This document shows, in pieces, positions 9,501 to 16,766 of a DNA stretch of 64,000 nucleotides. Numbering within the stretch: position 1 is the stretch's first letter; each line of letters begins with the position of its first letter. The translations under genes and the position numbers were made by a program. The DNA comes from Pseudofrankia inefficax (GTDB lineage: Bacteria > Actinomycetota > Actinomycetes > Frankiales > Frankiaceae). The DNA lies in NCBI RefSeq assembly GCF_000166135.1, contig NC_014666.1, positions 5,456,001-5,520,000 of the forward strand. The letters are read 5' to 3'. The notes beneath the pieces were generated by a model that ran no database searches, was not told where the DNA came from, and saw nothing but the letters and a program-made list of their open reading frames with translations.

Positions 9501-10454
9501 CTTCAGCGTCAGCGTCGGCGCGTCCGGCTTGGCGGTGTCCAGGGTCGCGTCCACCGTCCTGGTCGCCGTCGGCTGCTTGCTCGTCGGGTCGACGTGCGCG
9601 TCCCACATCAGCGGCGCCGGCGACCGGGCCGTCACCTTCCCGCCCGCGGACAGCTGGGTCTCGCCGCCCGGGGTCCGCGACGCCGTGACCCCGCGCAGCC
9701 GCATCGGCACCCGCAACGCGGTCTCGGCGGCGGCGGGGGTGTAGGCGACGATCTGCAGGTCGTAGCCGGTCGCGGTCACCGTCACGACCAGGTCCGTGTC
9801 CGCGGCGACGCCCTTGTAGGTGGCGGTGTTGTCCTTCAGCACCGGCGCCGGCAGCGCCGACGGCCAGCCGAAGGCGACGGTCCGGTCTCCGTCGATCAGC
9901 GTCGCTACGTCGCCGGCGGCCTGGCTGCCCGCCGACAGGACGATGCCCGCCTTGGTCACCTTCGGCGTCACCTTGCCGTCGGCGACCACCAGGGTGGTGT
10001 CGACGTCCGCCCAGCCGTCCGCGGTGCGCACGCGCCGGATGCCCGAGTAGGAGTCGACGGTCATCGTCCCGTCGGGGTTCACGTACGCCGTCGTCGACTC
10101 GGTCCGCAGGCCGGTCACCTCGATGCGGCGCTTCTGCGCTCGCGCCGTCAGCTGCGCCGAGACCAGGTCCGGCCGCTCCGCCGGGCCCTGGTCAGCGGCC
10201 GGCGGCGGGGTGGCCGGCGGCGTCGCCGCCCGCGCGGACAACCGGAGCGCCGGCACGGACGCCACCGCCGTCGACACCAGAGCGGTCGCCAGCAGCACCA
10301 CCAGAACGCGCACGGACCACACCCGACGCACCAACAGGGTCGCCAACACACCGACTCCGATCCCGAAACCAGCAAGAAGGGCGCAGGACAAAGCCAGCAC
10401 GGAAACCGGGCATGAACTCCGGTGACCGCGATGGGACCACCGAAAATGGAGCAC
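3519..10454 (-). CDS. RHS/YD-repeat polymorphic-toxin-like surface protein with DNRLRE domain
   Basis: A 2311-residue protein. The N-terminus has hydrophobic segments (VLALSCALLAGFGIGVGVLATLL and VLVVLLATALVSTAVA) acting as signal/anchor. At about 340-520 is a DNRLRE-type domain (SELRLGNLNGNSVNRSFLRF ... ITGLVSAW), followed by fibronectin-like and lectin-like stretches. From about 1180 to 2150 it carries YD/RHS repeats (YDSNGLLRSAKDPRTG, YDSWGRVTSQTDADGN). The RHS-associated core (YDPDLGRFLQTDPIPGG ... NGFDLDGN) ends near residue 2186. The last 125 residues (nt 3522-3896) are a unique tip with a hydrophobic segment and a basic C-terminal half, matching no toxin I know. In this family the core shell encloses and releases the C-terminal toxin. 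The start is uncertain: GTG at 10454 has a weak ribosome site and later GTG codons are possible. Confidence 0.9.
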   Translation of the reverse strand: MLHFRWSHRGHRSSCPVSVLALSCALLAGFGIGVGVLATLLVRRVWSVRVLVVLLATALVSTAVASVPALRLSARAATPPATPPPAADQGPAERPDLVSAQLTARAQKRRIEVTGLRTESTTAYVNPDGTMTVDSYSGIRRVRTADGWADVDTTLVVADGKVTPKVTKAGIVLSAGSQAAGDVATLIDGDRTVAFGWPSALPAPVLKDNTATYKGVAADTDLVVTVTATGYDLQIVAYTPAAAETALRVPMRLRGVTASRTPGGETQLSAGGKVTARSPAPLMWDAHVDPTSKQPTATRTVDATLDTAKPDAPTLTLKPDRTWLTDKARQYPVTIDPAATLADNLDTDVNSANPTTNYDTYSELRLGNLNGNSVNRSFLRFDDSAIKGKHVTSAVLNLWQGGSQTCTVEPMVVEGSGGLGAGTTWNTQPTADGVVWGSGTFNNGGSCTGSGGTNIDITGLVSAWSSNGFASPEALTMRASNESDTNQFKWFYSGDTILAPHISVTYNSYPATVSGRSTAPCLAPCAVSPSPVLTNTTTPTLYGGSYDPDGTAVRVDFEVWNSNATTEVANGSVSNIAANSTGAWTVPSGLLANGGSYEWRARGFDGTDYSKSWSTWIPFAVDTTAPAAPSAVSSAVWPSGGWGSATSGTFTWTSPGGDTKSFLYGLDQPSPSTETTSTTTATLGPTPGLHKFYVRTKDTSGNLSSVVSYSFGVGTGALAQPDEGSRIQRYTTLEGQAPSSQVSVRYQYHWGSNTSTTWVDVPTSDVVIAGTSTHPTAWPVARNGSALFDKLTWDLGTTMANYSVPDGADQIRACFTDSSSTVSCTPARTVQYSRRAFADADATAPVGPGTVALLTGDFAVSATDVSMPTYTGSLTVGRTDTTLSSAGGLVVDPSSPAAVGWAGNGCTAAGDAVTASFTAPANALLLAFGDTASNSSGTSNGPSLSDSGALTWTQIGSSGASASKDEAVAWWAKTTGSSARTVTLHASNNVCTKFLKVIVLTGANLINPIAATNIGPATTAEGVLNQSVTSTTAGSMAFAAVADWNAAGTPTPGTGVTLAGSYSQFDATGAALYRTAPSTTFGQTMTISTTAPTTATNSWVMFEVRPAVATTTPAATGVFGPGWTASMPGPDAGRADETLGDFTDSQGYVTLTDDTGVQDVYVRSGTGAYPYAYTGVGDSGTDGSKLVKNSATQFTATDADGTQTVYQAVTVNGATTWPVASVIEPGSGTTSSFTTDSSGRTTRILAPVPAGVTCTTLVAGCRALTLTYAASTTATGTTQATWGDYVGRLTAIAMSLNGNPAVTVAQYAYDSNGLLRSAKDPRTGLATTYGYDSLNRLSTVTPPGQATWTMTYDGSGRLLTAARPTPAGATATQTVAYDIPVTGTGAPTDLSSGQAANWAQTDLPIYGAGVFAADHVPASPPTATDWPYASLTYLDTDGRAVNAASYGNNAWQISTTEHDANGNVVRSLSAENRNQALTPTADTDPSVAALTTSAARSQLLDDQTVYSSDGVLVTDTYGPTHLIIDNSGARYSAREHVHTDYDQGAPSAPDPYRLPTTVTTTARTLSGTDVDPRKTVNGYEAKTGADPSTSGWNLRKPTTVTTWMGGGTTPDIVKTTYYNAAGNVVESRQPKANSTGTDAYTTLTTYYTATGTGSCVNASWTGLACTSGPAAQPSTGNPLPVTTNTYNDLAEPLTSTDSVTVSGTTTTRTTTDTYDSAGRKTSEAIAASPAANGGTALPTATYGFDPATGLATTTTASGITLTTGYDSWGRVTSQTDADGNSASTTYDIDGRVGTSSDGKGTYTYTYDGVAGEHRGLVTSLNVGAGSAPSVFSATYNGDGKMTTETYPSGLVATTRYDNTGDANALTYTMGTTPWMTFAQANSIYGQVRLDSTPQGGRTLGYDPSGRLTSVADTASFGSGTALCTTRVYAYDAESNRTSLTSYPDAGGSDTGTCSTSTSPTGFGFGYDQADRLTNSGYAYDLFGRTTTDPYPPNGTSATIGYYVNDLVASETVGSTTRTYALDPARRIRSWTDGSSTSTNHYTSSSGDSPAWIGTGTAWTRSIVGIDGSLAASQDNAGAVTLQLANLHGDIVATVADSTSATSLASYADNTEFGLPYFTSAAYPTYGWLGGKQRSRNTLSGLTLMGVRLYDPDLGRFLQTDPIPGGSANAYDYANQDPINGFDLDGNRSWLKRLARSAWKNRAQIAGTVAFAACTISVGCGVAAGVALAASLSVRAVALSKNGNWRKPRRIAATIGYSGLDYLTYRFRSARAVSRNGTRLYPFLEAIREPLGKKRLAQQTAALAWSLQPWFS

Positions 10455-10947
10455 CGACAGCAGTCAGCGCAAGGACGAACTCACCAAATGATCAACTCGT
10501 CCGCCACGGAAAGTAGAAACCGAACGATGGCCAGCAACCCAACCACCGCCAACCCCTGAACCAAACGCGCAGGTTCCAGACGACCCCGTGCGCCACTAGA
10601 CCTGGCACTCTGCCGCGACGTGAGGGCCGTTCACGGTCACTATCCGTACAGAATGTGATCCACATCACACAAAATCTGTTAACCTGGCCGTCACATGGCG
10701 GCCCAGCGGCGCGAGCCCCGGCCCATCTACTGGCATGTAGATAGCTGCCATCCGCGACGAAGCATCTAGCGCGGAGCAGAGAAGGCGTGGTACTGCTATC
10801 GCCCGCGAACAGTTTTCCTAACCACCGACGTCGCCGGCGGCCGGAAGCCATCGGCTGGCGATCCAGCAGAAACGGGGGCCAAGCGGGGGGGGGCGGTACC
10901 AGCAACGAAAGTGAGAGCGCGACCGCTACTCTCTTGGAGACCCAACA
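10455..10947. other. Divergent intergenic region upstream of the RHS gene
   Basis: About 490 bases between the start of the minus-strand RHS gene and the plus-strand OrfA-like gene. It contains a CRP-type palindrome at 10654, an AT-rich patch just after it (AAAATCTGTTAACC), and a short inverted repeat ATCTAC-N6-GTAGAT at 10725-10742. A 158-codon minus-strand frame covers the region, but it is Arg/Trp/Cys-rich, lacks family features and looks spurious. Confidence 0.5.
10654..10669. promoter_or_regulatory. CRP/GlxR-type operator candidate
   Basis: TGTGATCCACATCACA is a TGTGA-N6-TCACA palindrome, the classic recognition pattern of CRP-family regulators including actinobacterial Crp/GlxR. It lies about 200 bases upstream of the RHS start and about 280 bases upstream of the OrfA-like gene, beside an AT-rich patch. 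Binding is an inference; the palindrome is directly visible. Confidence 0.5.
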
Positions 10948-11289
10948 ATGAGTCCCTCGATACGCCACCCGCCGTCATTTAGGGCCGCTGCCGTAGCGCG
11001 CGTCCTCCGTCTACGTCCCAGTCATGCCTCCGAGTCAGCCGCCGTCCGGGCCGTCGCCGCCGGGCTGGGGATCAACGCCGAGACGCTTCGGGGGTGGGTC
11101 CGCCAGGCCGAGATCGACAGCGGCCGCAGGGAGGGCCTCACCACCGCGGCGCGCCAGGAGCTCTTCCGGCTGCGCGTCGAGCTGGCGAACGCCCGCCGCG
11201 CGCTCGAGAAGGCCACCGCGGCCACGACACAGCTGGCCACGACGCGCCCTCAGGACGGAACCCAGGGTGTCGACGGCGCGTACAGCTGA
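10948..11289 (+). CDS. Orphan IS3-family OrfA-like helix-turn-helix protein (transposase remnant)
   Basis: A 113-residue protein. Residues about 28-60 form a helix-turn-helix (AVRAVAAGLGINAETLRGWVRQAEID), followed by GLTTAARQELFRLRVELANARRALEKATA, the leucine-zipper-like pattern of IS3-type OrfA (Transposase_8). The usual C-terminal end and the OrfB integrase with its DDE residues are missing: the next gene, 20 bases on, is a lytic transglycosylase. No terminal inverted repeats were seen. It is either the remnant of an IS3 element or a domesticated DNA-binding protein. In a complete element OrfA binds the ends and is joined to OrfB by frameshifting. Confidence 0.65.
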   Translation: MSPSIRHPPSFRAAAVARVLRLRPSHASESAAVRAVAAGLGINAETLRGWVRQAEIDSGRREGLTTAARQELFRLRVELANARRALEKATAATTQLATTRPQDGTQGVDGAYS

Positions 11290-11308
11290 ACCACCCACCG
11301 CCGCTCCA

Positions 11309-12817
11309 ATGTCCGACGGTGACGGGGCCCGCCAGGCCTCAAGGCCGTGGGAAAGGCTGCCAGCCACGGGTGGGCGCGGCGGGGGCCGGCATCGCCGGCC
11401 GCCGTCGCGCGCGGGCCGCCTGGCCAGGACCCTCGGCCCGCCGACCGTCAGCCTGCCGCTCGTCCTGCTCATGCTGATCTTCTGCCAGTCGGACCCACCC
11501 GGGCACGACACGTCCGCGAGCAGCCAGACGGCCGCCGCACGGTCGACCGGCTATCCCCTGCCGTCCGCACTCGCTGTCTCGCCAGGCAGGTCCAGCGACG
11601 TGTCGGGTTACCCCGTGCCGATCGGCGCACTCGCCAGCGCGGCGGCCGCGAGCCCGAGCCCCACCGGCACGGTGGGCAGCCTGGTCGCCCTGGCCGGCGG
11701 CGAACGGCGAATCCCCCAACCCGTCCTGGCCGCCTACCAGCAGGCCGCCGCCACCCTCGCCGGTGAGCAGCCGGCCTGCCACCTGCGCTGGCAACTGCTC
11801 GCGGGCATCGGCAAGGTCGAGTCCGGCAACGCCACCGGACGCCAGATCAGCCCCGACGGCACCGTCACCCCGACGATCCTCGGCCCGCGGCTCACCGGCC
11901 ACGGCGGCTTCGCCCTCATCACCGACACCGACCACGGCGCCCTCGACCACGACACCACCTACGACCGCGCCGTCGGCCCCCTCCAGTTCCTCCCCGCCAC
12001 CTGGGCTTCCGCCGGCCGCGACGGCAACGGCGACCACCGCACGGACCCCAACAACATCCACGACGCCGCCCTGACCGCCGGCGGCTACCTGTGCGCCCAC
12101 CGCCGCGACCTGGCCAACCCCAGCCAGCTCACCGCCGCGATCCGCGCCTACAACCCCTCCGACGCCTACGTCCGCGCCGTCCTGGCCTGGACCAGCGGCT
12201 ACACCACGAGCGCCCCCACACCGGTGGCCGTCCCGGCCAACGCCGGCGCCACCAGCCCGGCCGACGGCGAGCAGACCAGCGGCCCCTACCCGGTCTTCGC
12301 CCTCACCCCGGTAGACACGGCCGCGGCCACCCCGTCCAGCTCCCCCGCCGCGGCCGCCTGCACCCCCCTCACCATCACGACCGGCAGCCTCACCGCCGTC
12401 CTCACCACGACCAGCCTCAGCCTCACCGGCCGCTACACCGCCGCCACCAGGGACCCCAACCCCAATGGGACGATCGACGTCCACGCCATCGCCCGCGACC
12501 CGGCCGGCCAGACCCTCGCCACCACCGACCGGCCGCTGCCCCTCAAGCCCGGTGACCTCCCTGCCGTGCTCACCGAGCTCCCGCTTGACCGCCTGACCAG
12601 CCCCGGCCACACCACGACGATCACCCTCGTCGTCACCGTGGCCCCGCCCGGCTGCCCCAGCCGCACCCTGACCTCCCTCACCATCACCGACATCACCAGG
12701 CCAGCCAGCACCCCCAGCCCGGCCGCGACCCCCAGCCCCACCGCGACGCCGAGTGCCACCGCAACGCCGAGCGCACGTCCCATCCCCAGCCCCACCAGCA
12801 CGCCGGGAACCCCATGA
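11309..12817 (+). CDS. Membrane-anchored lytic transglycosylase with Pro/Ser/Thr tail
   Basis: A 502-residue protein. After a basic N-terminus there is one membrane/signal segment at about residues 50-66 (VSLPLVLLMLIFCQ), a low-complexity spacer, then an SLT-type domain at about 145-300. Visible motifs are the catalytic Glu region LLAGIGKVESGNATG, the block YDRAVGPLQFLPATW, and AALTAGGYLCA followed by AIRAYNPSDAYV. This is the pattern of actinobacterial lytic murein transglycosylases, which cleave the MurNAc-GlcNAc bond. At about 351-460 a beta-rich domain starting CTPLTITTG follows, then a tail of Thr-Pro-Ser repeats. The same C-terminal domain occurs in the next gene. The open frame runs further upstream, but ATG at 11309 is the first start after the preceding stop that fits the protein. 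Likely role: wall remodelling. Confidence 0.85.
   Translation: MSDGDGARQASRPWERLPATGGRGGGRHRRPPSRAGRLARTLGPPTVSLPLVLLMLIFCQSDPPGHDTSASSQTAAARSTGYPLPSALAVSPGRSSDVSGYPVPIGALASAAAASPSPTGTVGSLVALAGGERRIPQPVLAAYQQAAATLAGEQPACHLRWQLLAGIGKVESGNATGRQISPDGTVTPTILGPRLTGHGGFALITDTDHGALDHDTTYDRAVGPLQFLPATWASAGRDGNGDHRTDPNNIHDAALTAGGYLCAHRRDLANPSQLTAAIRAYNPSDAYVRAVLAWTSGYTTSAPTPVAVPANAGATSPADGEQTSGPYPVFALTPVDTAAATPSSSPAAAACTPLTITTGSLTAVLTTTSLSLTGRYTAATRDPNPNGTIDVHAIARDPAGQTLATTDRPLPLKPGDLPAVLTELPLDRLTSPGHTTTITLVVTVAPPGCPSRTLTSLTITDITRPASTPSPAATPSPTATPSATATPSARPIPSPTSTPGTP
12359..12693 (+). other. Shared C-terminal domain, copy A (in lytic transglycosylase)
   Basis: Encodes residues about 351-460 of the transglycosylase. 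It opens with Cys, runs through SLTAVLTTTSLSLTGRYTAA and PAVLTELPLDRL, and ends near TLTSLTITDI after a second Cys. The order of these blocks and the two Cys positions are the same in the adjacent gene (13620-13973), indicating homologous domains. A disulfide-stabilised extracellular beta-sandwich is an inference. Confidence 0.6.
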
Positions 12818-12848
12818 CCCCGAGACCCCCGGGAAGGAGCCCACTCCG

Positions 12849-14000
12849 GTGAGTCGGCACCGCAGCTCCGCTCCCCGCCCATCAGCGCCCGGCAGGGCCG
12901 CACGACCGGCAGGCCTGGCGGCCACCAGGCACCTACCCGTCACCCCGGCACCGAGCAGGCCCAGGCACCAACCCGCGGCGGCCACCGCCACGCCGAAACC
13001 AGCCGGGCCGCGCAAGGGCGCTCACCGCAGACGCCAGCCCACCGGTGGCCGGGGCCTGGGACCGGTCCAGCTGCTCGCGGTCCCCGTGATCGGCCTGCTC
13101 CTGCTCCTCGGCGACGAACAGCACCCGCTCGCGGACAACGGGACCAGCACGCTCACCACGCCAAGCGCCAGCCGGCCCGCGACCGCCGCCAGCTACCCGA
13201 CGCCATCGCCCTTCCCCCAGGCAGACACCACCGTGGTCGCTGCCCCCTCTGCCCTGGACACCACGCCCCCCGGCGACCCGTCCACACTCACCACGACCAC
13301 CAGCGCTCCGACCAGCGCCGCGCCCGTCCCGTCAGCCACCGCCGCGCCCGGCCCGCCGACGGCGGCGCAGCACCCAGCGCTCCCGGCCCCAACCAGCTCC
13401 CCGCCGCTCGTCCTGATCCCCCTCGCCGCGGCGAGCACCACCAGCCGGACCCCTACCCCGGCAGCCACCACCCCGCCCAGCGTCACGATCACCGCCAGCG
13501 CCGTCCCTGACGGGACCGCCAGCCCCGACCCAAGCCCAAGCCCAAGCCCGAGCCCGAGCCCGACGGCCAGCCTGACCATGACGCCGATCCCGATCATCAC
13601 CCTGACGCCCGGCGCGAAATGCGACGTGATCACCGTCGTGCCGGCCAGCCTCGCCGCGACGGTCGACCAGACCGACGGCCACACCACCCTCACCCTCACG
13701 GGCAGCTACGCCGCGCCCGCGAGCGCCGCGCCTGACGGCCAGACCACCATCCACACCGACGTCCGGGCCACCGCGACCGACGACACCCCACTCCTGCAGG
13801 CCGACACCACCGTCCCGACCCAGCCCGCCGACGCCCCGGCCGTCCTCGCCACCATCGACCTCGACGAGCTCCCGGCACCCGCCCCGACGACCCTCACCCT
13901 GACCCTCACGACCACCCCGGCCAGCTGCGCTCCCGTCAACCTCGCCACCGTCGTGATCATCGACGTCGCCGTCCGTCCTATGGCTCCGGCAGGAACGTGA
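12849..14000 (+). CDS. Pro/Thr/Ser-rich membrane-anchored protein sharing the C-terminal domain of its neighbour
   Basis: A 383-residue protein starting at GTG 12849, which has GAAGGAG ten bases upstream. Residues about 1-60 are basic and Pro-rich. One hydrophobic segment follows (LLAVPVIGLLLLLGD, about 72-86), then a long Pro/Ser/Thr linker with a Pro-Ser dipeptide run, typical of a wall-spanning stalk. Residues about 258-374 form a beta-rich domain beginning CDVITVVPASL and containing TLTLTGSYAAP, PAVLATIDLDEL and TTLTLTLTTTPASC. It lines up along its length with residues 351-460 of the preceding lytic transglycosylase. No enzyme signature is visible. It is probably a wall-associated partner of that enzyme. 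Its last 23 bases overlap the convergent MFS gene. Confidence 0.65.
   Translation: MSRHRSSAPRPSAPGRAARPAGLAATRHLPVTPAPSRPRHQPAAATATPKPAGPRKGAHRRRQPTGGRGLGPVQLLAVPVIGLLLLLGDEQHPLADNGTSTLTTPSASRPATAASYPTPSPFPQADTTVVAAPSALDTTPPGDPSTLTTTTSAPTSAAPVPSATAAPGPPTAAQHPALPAPTSSPPLVLIPLAAASTTSRTPTPAATTPPSVTITASAVPDGTASPDPSPSPSPSPSPTASLTMTPIPIITLTPGAKCDVITVVPASLAATVDQTDGHTTLTLTGSYAAPASAAPDGQTTIHTDVRATATDDTPLLQADTTVPTQPADAPAVLATIDLDELPAPAPTTLTLTLTTTPASCAPVNLATVVIIDVAVRPMAPAGT
13620..13973 (+). other. Shared C-terminal domain, copy B (in Pro/Thr/Ser-rich protein)
   Basis: Encodes residues about 258-374. The blocks SLAATV, TLTLTGSYAAP, PAVLATIDLDEL, the second Cys in PASCAPVNL, and VVIIDV occur in the same order and spacing as in copy A at 12359-12693. 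I do not recognise the domain. Confidence 0.6.
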
Positions 14001-15198
14001 CCAGCACCAGCGAGAGCAGCGGGACGAAGCACAGGACGGTGAAGGCCGCGGCGATGCCGTGGGCGTCGGCGACGGCACCCCAGACCGGGGCGCACAGGCC
14101 CCCGGCGCTGACCGCCAGCCCGAGCGTGACGCCGGACGCGGTGCCGGGCCGGGTCGGCAGGTAGTCCTGGCCCAGCTTGACCAGGACGGCGAACGGGATG
14201 TTGAGGGCGAGACCGGTCGCCACGGCGGCCACCAGACCGGTGCCCGAGCTGGGCGCCAGGCGCAGCAGGACGAGCATCGGCACGAGGAGCACGGTGCCGG
14301 CCTGGACGGCGCGCACCGCACCGATCGCGTCGGCGACCCGGCCGCCGGTCAGCGTGCCGGCGACGCCGCCGACCATGAAGCAGGCCAGCGCCGCCCCGGC
14401 CGCGGTGTGGCCGGCGTGCAGGTGGCGGATCCAGTAGAGCTCGATGAACGTGCTCACCCCGAACAGCACCACCGACCGGATCACCTCGACCCCGGTGAGC
14501 ACGAGGAACGGGTGCCAACGGTCGGTGCCGGCGACGGCCACCGGCCCGGCCGGCGCGGCGGCCTGCCGCTGGTGGGCGCGCAGCAGGACGTACCCGATGA
14601 GAACCGCCGGCGGGATGAACACGGCCGTCGCCGCCAGGCCCCAGGCCGCGAGCAGCGGCGTGGCGAGCACCGGGGCGAGGAAGAACCCGACGCTGCCGCC
14701 CGCGGCGAACACGCTCATCGCCGCCGCCTGGTCGCCCGCGGCGCGCCGCGCCGCCTTCCCCGCCGCCGGGTGGAACATCGACACGCCGACGCCGGACAGC
14801 AGCAGCGCGAGCCAGCTCAGCGCGTAGGTCGGCAGCACGCCGGCCAGCCCCGCGCCGATCCCGGCGAGGCTCACCCCGGCCGCGGCCAGCCAGCCGACCC
14901 GGCGGCGGTCGACCAGCAGGCCGACCAGCGGCTGGGGCAGCGACCCACCCAGCGTCGCGGCCAGGGTCAGCCCCGACGCCGCGACGTAGCCGTAGTGCCG
15001 GTCGAGCACGAAGTACGGCACGCTGGCCGGCACCAGGCCCTGGTACAGGTCATCGATCGCGTGCGCGGCGGCCCACACCCGCATCCGCCGCCAGGCCGAG
15101 CCCGCGGCCGTCGCCTCGATCCCGGCGACCGCTGTCAGCGGGGTGTCCGCCATCGGGACGGCCCCGCCGGGATGGCCGGCCTCGAACTCTGTTCTCAC
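13978..15198 (-). CDS. MFS transporter, fosmidomycin-resistance (Fsr)-like
   Basis: A 406-residue protein with about twelve hydrophobic segments. Typical features are AAHAIDDLYQGLVPASVPYF near the N-terminus, GLLVDRRRVG after the second segment, and LSGVGVSMFHPAAGKAAR, a block seen in Fsr-type exporters. The start is GTG at 15198: AAGGAG lies six bases upstream, a better site than the ATG at 15153 and far better than the much longer upstream open frame. It is divergent from an AraC-family regulator, with 132 bases between the starts, so the regulator probably controls it. The substrate is unknown; Fsr relatives export small antimicrobials or metabolites. Confidence 0.85.
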   Translation of the reverse strand: MRTEFEAGHPGGAVPMADTPLTAVAGIEATAAGSAWRRMRVWAAAHAIDDLYQGLVPASVPYFVLDRHYGYVAASGLTLAATLGGSLPQPLVGLLVDRRRVGWLAAAGVSLAGIGAGLAGVLPTYALSWLALLLSGVGVSMFHPAAGKAARRAAGDQAAAMSVFAAGGSVGFFLAPVLATPLLAAWGLAATAVFIPPAVLIGYVLLRAHQRQAAAPAGPVAVAGTDRWHPFLVLTGVEVIRSVVLFGVSTFIELYWIRHLHAGHTAAGAALACFMVGGVAGTLTGGRVADAIGAVRAVQAGTVLLVPMLVLLRLAPSSGTGLVAAVATGLALNIPFAVLVKLGQDYLPTRPGTASGVTLGLAVSAGGLCAPVWGAVADAHGIAAAFTVLCFVPLLSLVLVTFLPEP

Positions 15199-15330
15199 CT
15201 GTTGCTCCTTGGACAGCTCGTCCGGACCGGCGCGTCCGCCCGCGCCGGCCTGGGGCCGCCCCGGCGAACGACCGTCAGCCTGCCGTCCGGACGCGGCGGC
15301 GGGCTGCCGCCAACCCGTAAAGTTCTGTCG

Positions 15331-16074
15331 ATGGACCGCCTCTATCTCGCCGGTCCGACGCGGCTGCGCCTGGCGGCCCAGGAGCGGGTCGACTGGCACG
15401 ACCACGCCGAGCACCAGCTCGCCTACCCGGGCAGCGGAGTCCTGCGCGTCACGACCGCGCTCGGCTCCTGGGTGGTGCCGCCGCTGCGGGCCGTGTGGCT
15501 GCCCGCCGAGCTGCCGCACGCGCACCGCGCCTACGGGCCCACCCAGATGCACTCGCTCTGGTTCGGCGCCCACGACGACCCGTTCGGCGCGCGGACCCCG
15601 ACCGTCGTCGCGGTCTCCGACCTGCTGCGCGAGATCATCCGCGCGCTCACCGACCCGGCGGTGCGAGAGGCCGACCGCGCGGACCTGACCAGGGTGCTGC
15701 TGCGCGGGCTGCGTCCGGTGGCCGCGCCGAGCCTGCACCTGCCGCAGCCGACCGACGACCGGCTCGCCGGGATCACCGAGGCGCTGCGGCGCGACCCCGC
15801 CGACCCGCGCACGCTCGCCGAGCTCGGCGCGACCGTGGGCGCCGGCGAGCGCACGCTGAGCCGGCTGTTCCGGGCCGAGACCGGGATGACCTTCCCGCAG
15901 TGGCGGGCCCAGCTGCGGCTGCATCACGGCATGGCGCTGCTGGCGACCGGCGAGCAGGTCACGACGGTCGCCCTGACCTGTGGCTACAGCACGCCGAGCT
16001 CGTTCACCGCGGCGTTCCACGCGGCGTTCGGCGTCACCCCGACCCGCTACGCCCGGGACTCGCGGCCCTCCTGA
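15331..16074 (+). CDS. AraC-family transcriptional regulator
   Basis: A 247-residue regulator. Residues 1-110 look like a cupin sensor (WHDHAEHQLAYPGSGVLRV, LPAELPHAHRA). The C-terminal 100 residues carry the two helix-turn-helix units of AraC proteins: TLAELGATVGAGERTLSRLF and VTTVALTCGYSTPSSFTAAF, followed by FGVTPTRYA. The ATG at 15331 is the first start in the protein-like part of a much longer open frame. It is divergent from the MFS exporter at 13978-15198 and probably regulates it. Confidence 0.88.
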   Translation: MDRLYLAGPTRLRLAAQERVDWHDHAEHQLAYPGSGVLRVTTALGSWVVPPLRAVWLPAELPHAHRAYGPTQMHSLWFGAHDDPFGARTPTVVAVSDLLREIIRALTDPAVREADRADLTRVLLRGLRPVAAPSLHLPQPTDDRLAGITEALRRDPADPRTLAELGATVGAGERTLSRLFRAETGMTFPQWRAQLRLHHGMALLATGEQVTTVALTCGYSTPSSFTAAFHAAFGVTPTRYARDSRPS

Positions 16075-16197
16075 CCGGACGTCACGGGTGGCCGCGTCCG
16101 TCCTGGCTGGCAGTTGTTGCGGCCGGGCCACCGGCGGGATGAGGCTGGTACGGCAGCTGGCCCGCCTGCGACGGGCCAGAGCGACCGGAGGTCGACC

Positions 16198-16551
16198 ATG
16201 CCGCGCTTCCACCACGCCAACCTCGGGATGCCCCCGGGCCTCGACGAGCGTGAGGGAGCCTTCCTCGTCGGCGTCCTCGGCTACCGCAAGCTGGTCCCGC
16301 CGGCAGAGCTGGTCGGCAGGGCCCAGTGGTACGAGGCGGACGACGGAAGCCAGATCCACCTCAGCGTCGATCCCGACCACCGACCGGCGGCCCGCGCCCA
16401 CACGGCGATCGAGGTCGACGACGGCGTCGAGGGCCGGCTCGACACCGCAGGCGTCCCCTACCGCTCCGCCAACGCCGGCGACCTCGTGGTGATCTTCTGC
16501 GACGACCCGGCCGGCAACCACTGGGAGCTGCGCCGCCCGCTCAGCCGGTAG
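16198..16551 (+). CDS. VOC (glyoxalase/bleomycin resistance) superfamily protein
   Basis: A 117-residue protein matching one VOC module: PRFHHANLGMPPG at the start (possible metal-ligand His), LVGVLGYRKLVPP, ARAHTAIEVDD, and the end block VVIFCDDPAGNHWELRRP with the usual Glu ligand. The frame is open further upstream, but ATG at 16198 follows GACCGGAGGTCGACC. Members bind metal and act on small organic substrates or bind drugs; the substrate here is unknown. Same strand as, but 215 bases from, the permease downstream. Confidence 0.75.
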   Translation: MPRFHHANLGMPPGLDEREGAFLVGVLGYRKLVPPAELVGRAQWYEADDGSQIHLSVDPDHRPAARAHTAIEVDDGVEGRLDTAGVPYRSANAGDLVVIFCDDPAGNHWELRRPLSR

Positions 16552-16766
16552 GTGTCACCGCCGGTCGGCCCGAGGGTGCCACCGGCGACCGCGCCCGCAC
16601 GAGGGCTTGGCGGCCCGAATGGCGCGCACATCAGGGCGTCGCCCGCTCACGCTGGGACTCCACGCCTGGAAACCATCGTTACCTTCCGATTTCGCCATGG
16701 ATTCTGCGGTCCAAAGGGGGTAACTTCTGCGCGGTTCGCAGCAACGGTCGGCCGGAGGTATCGCCC

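Noticed and set aside
10492-10968. 158-codon minus-strand open frame upstream of the RHS gene
   Set aside because: Arg/Trp/Cys-rich, no family features, no good ribosome site, and overlaps the CRP-type site and the start of the OrfA-like gene; chance open frame in GC-rich DNA.
13530-13565. Short direct repeat AAGCCC/GAGCCC as CRISPR or satellite
   Set aside because: It is the codon run for a Pro-Ser linker inside the coding region of the wall-anchored protein; no spacers and no CRISPR structure.
13978-16521. Reading the MFS gene as an 847-residue protein
   Set aside because: The first 440 residues are the antisense of the AraC and VOC genes; the GTG at 15198 with AAGGAG fits a normal 406-residue transporter.
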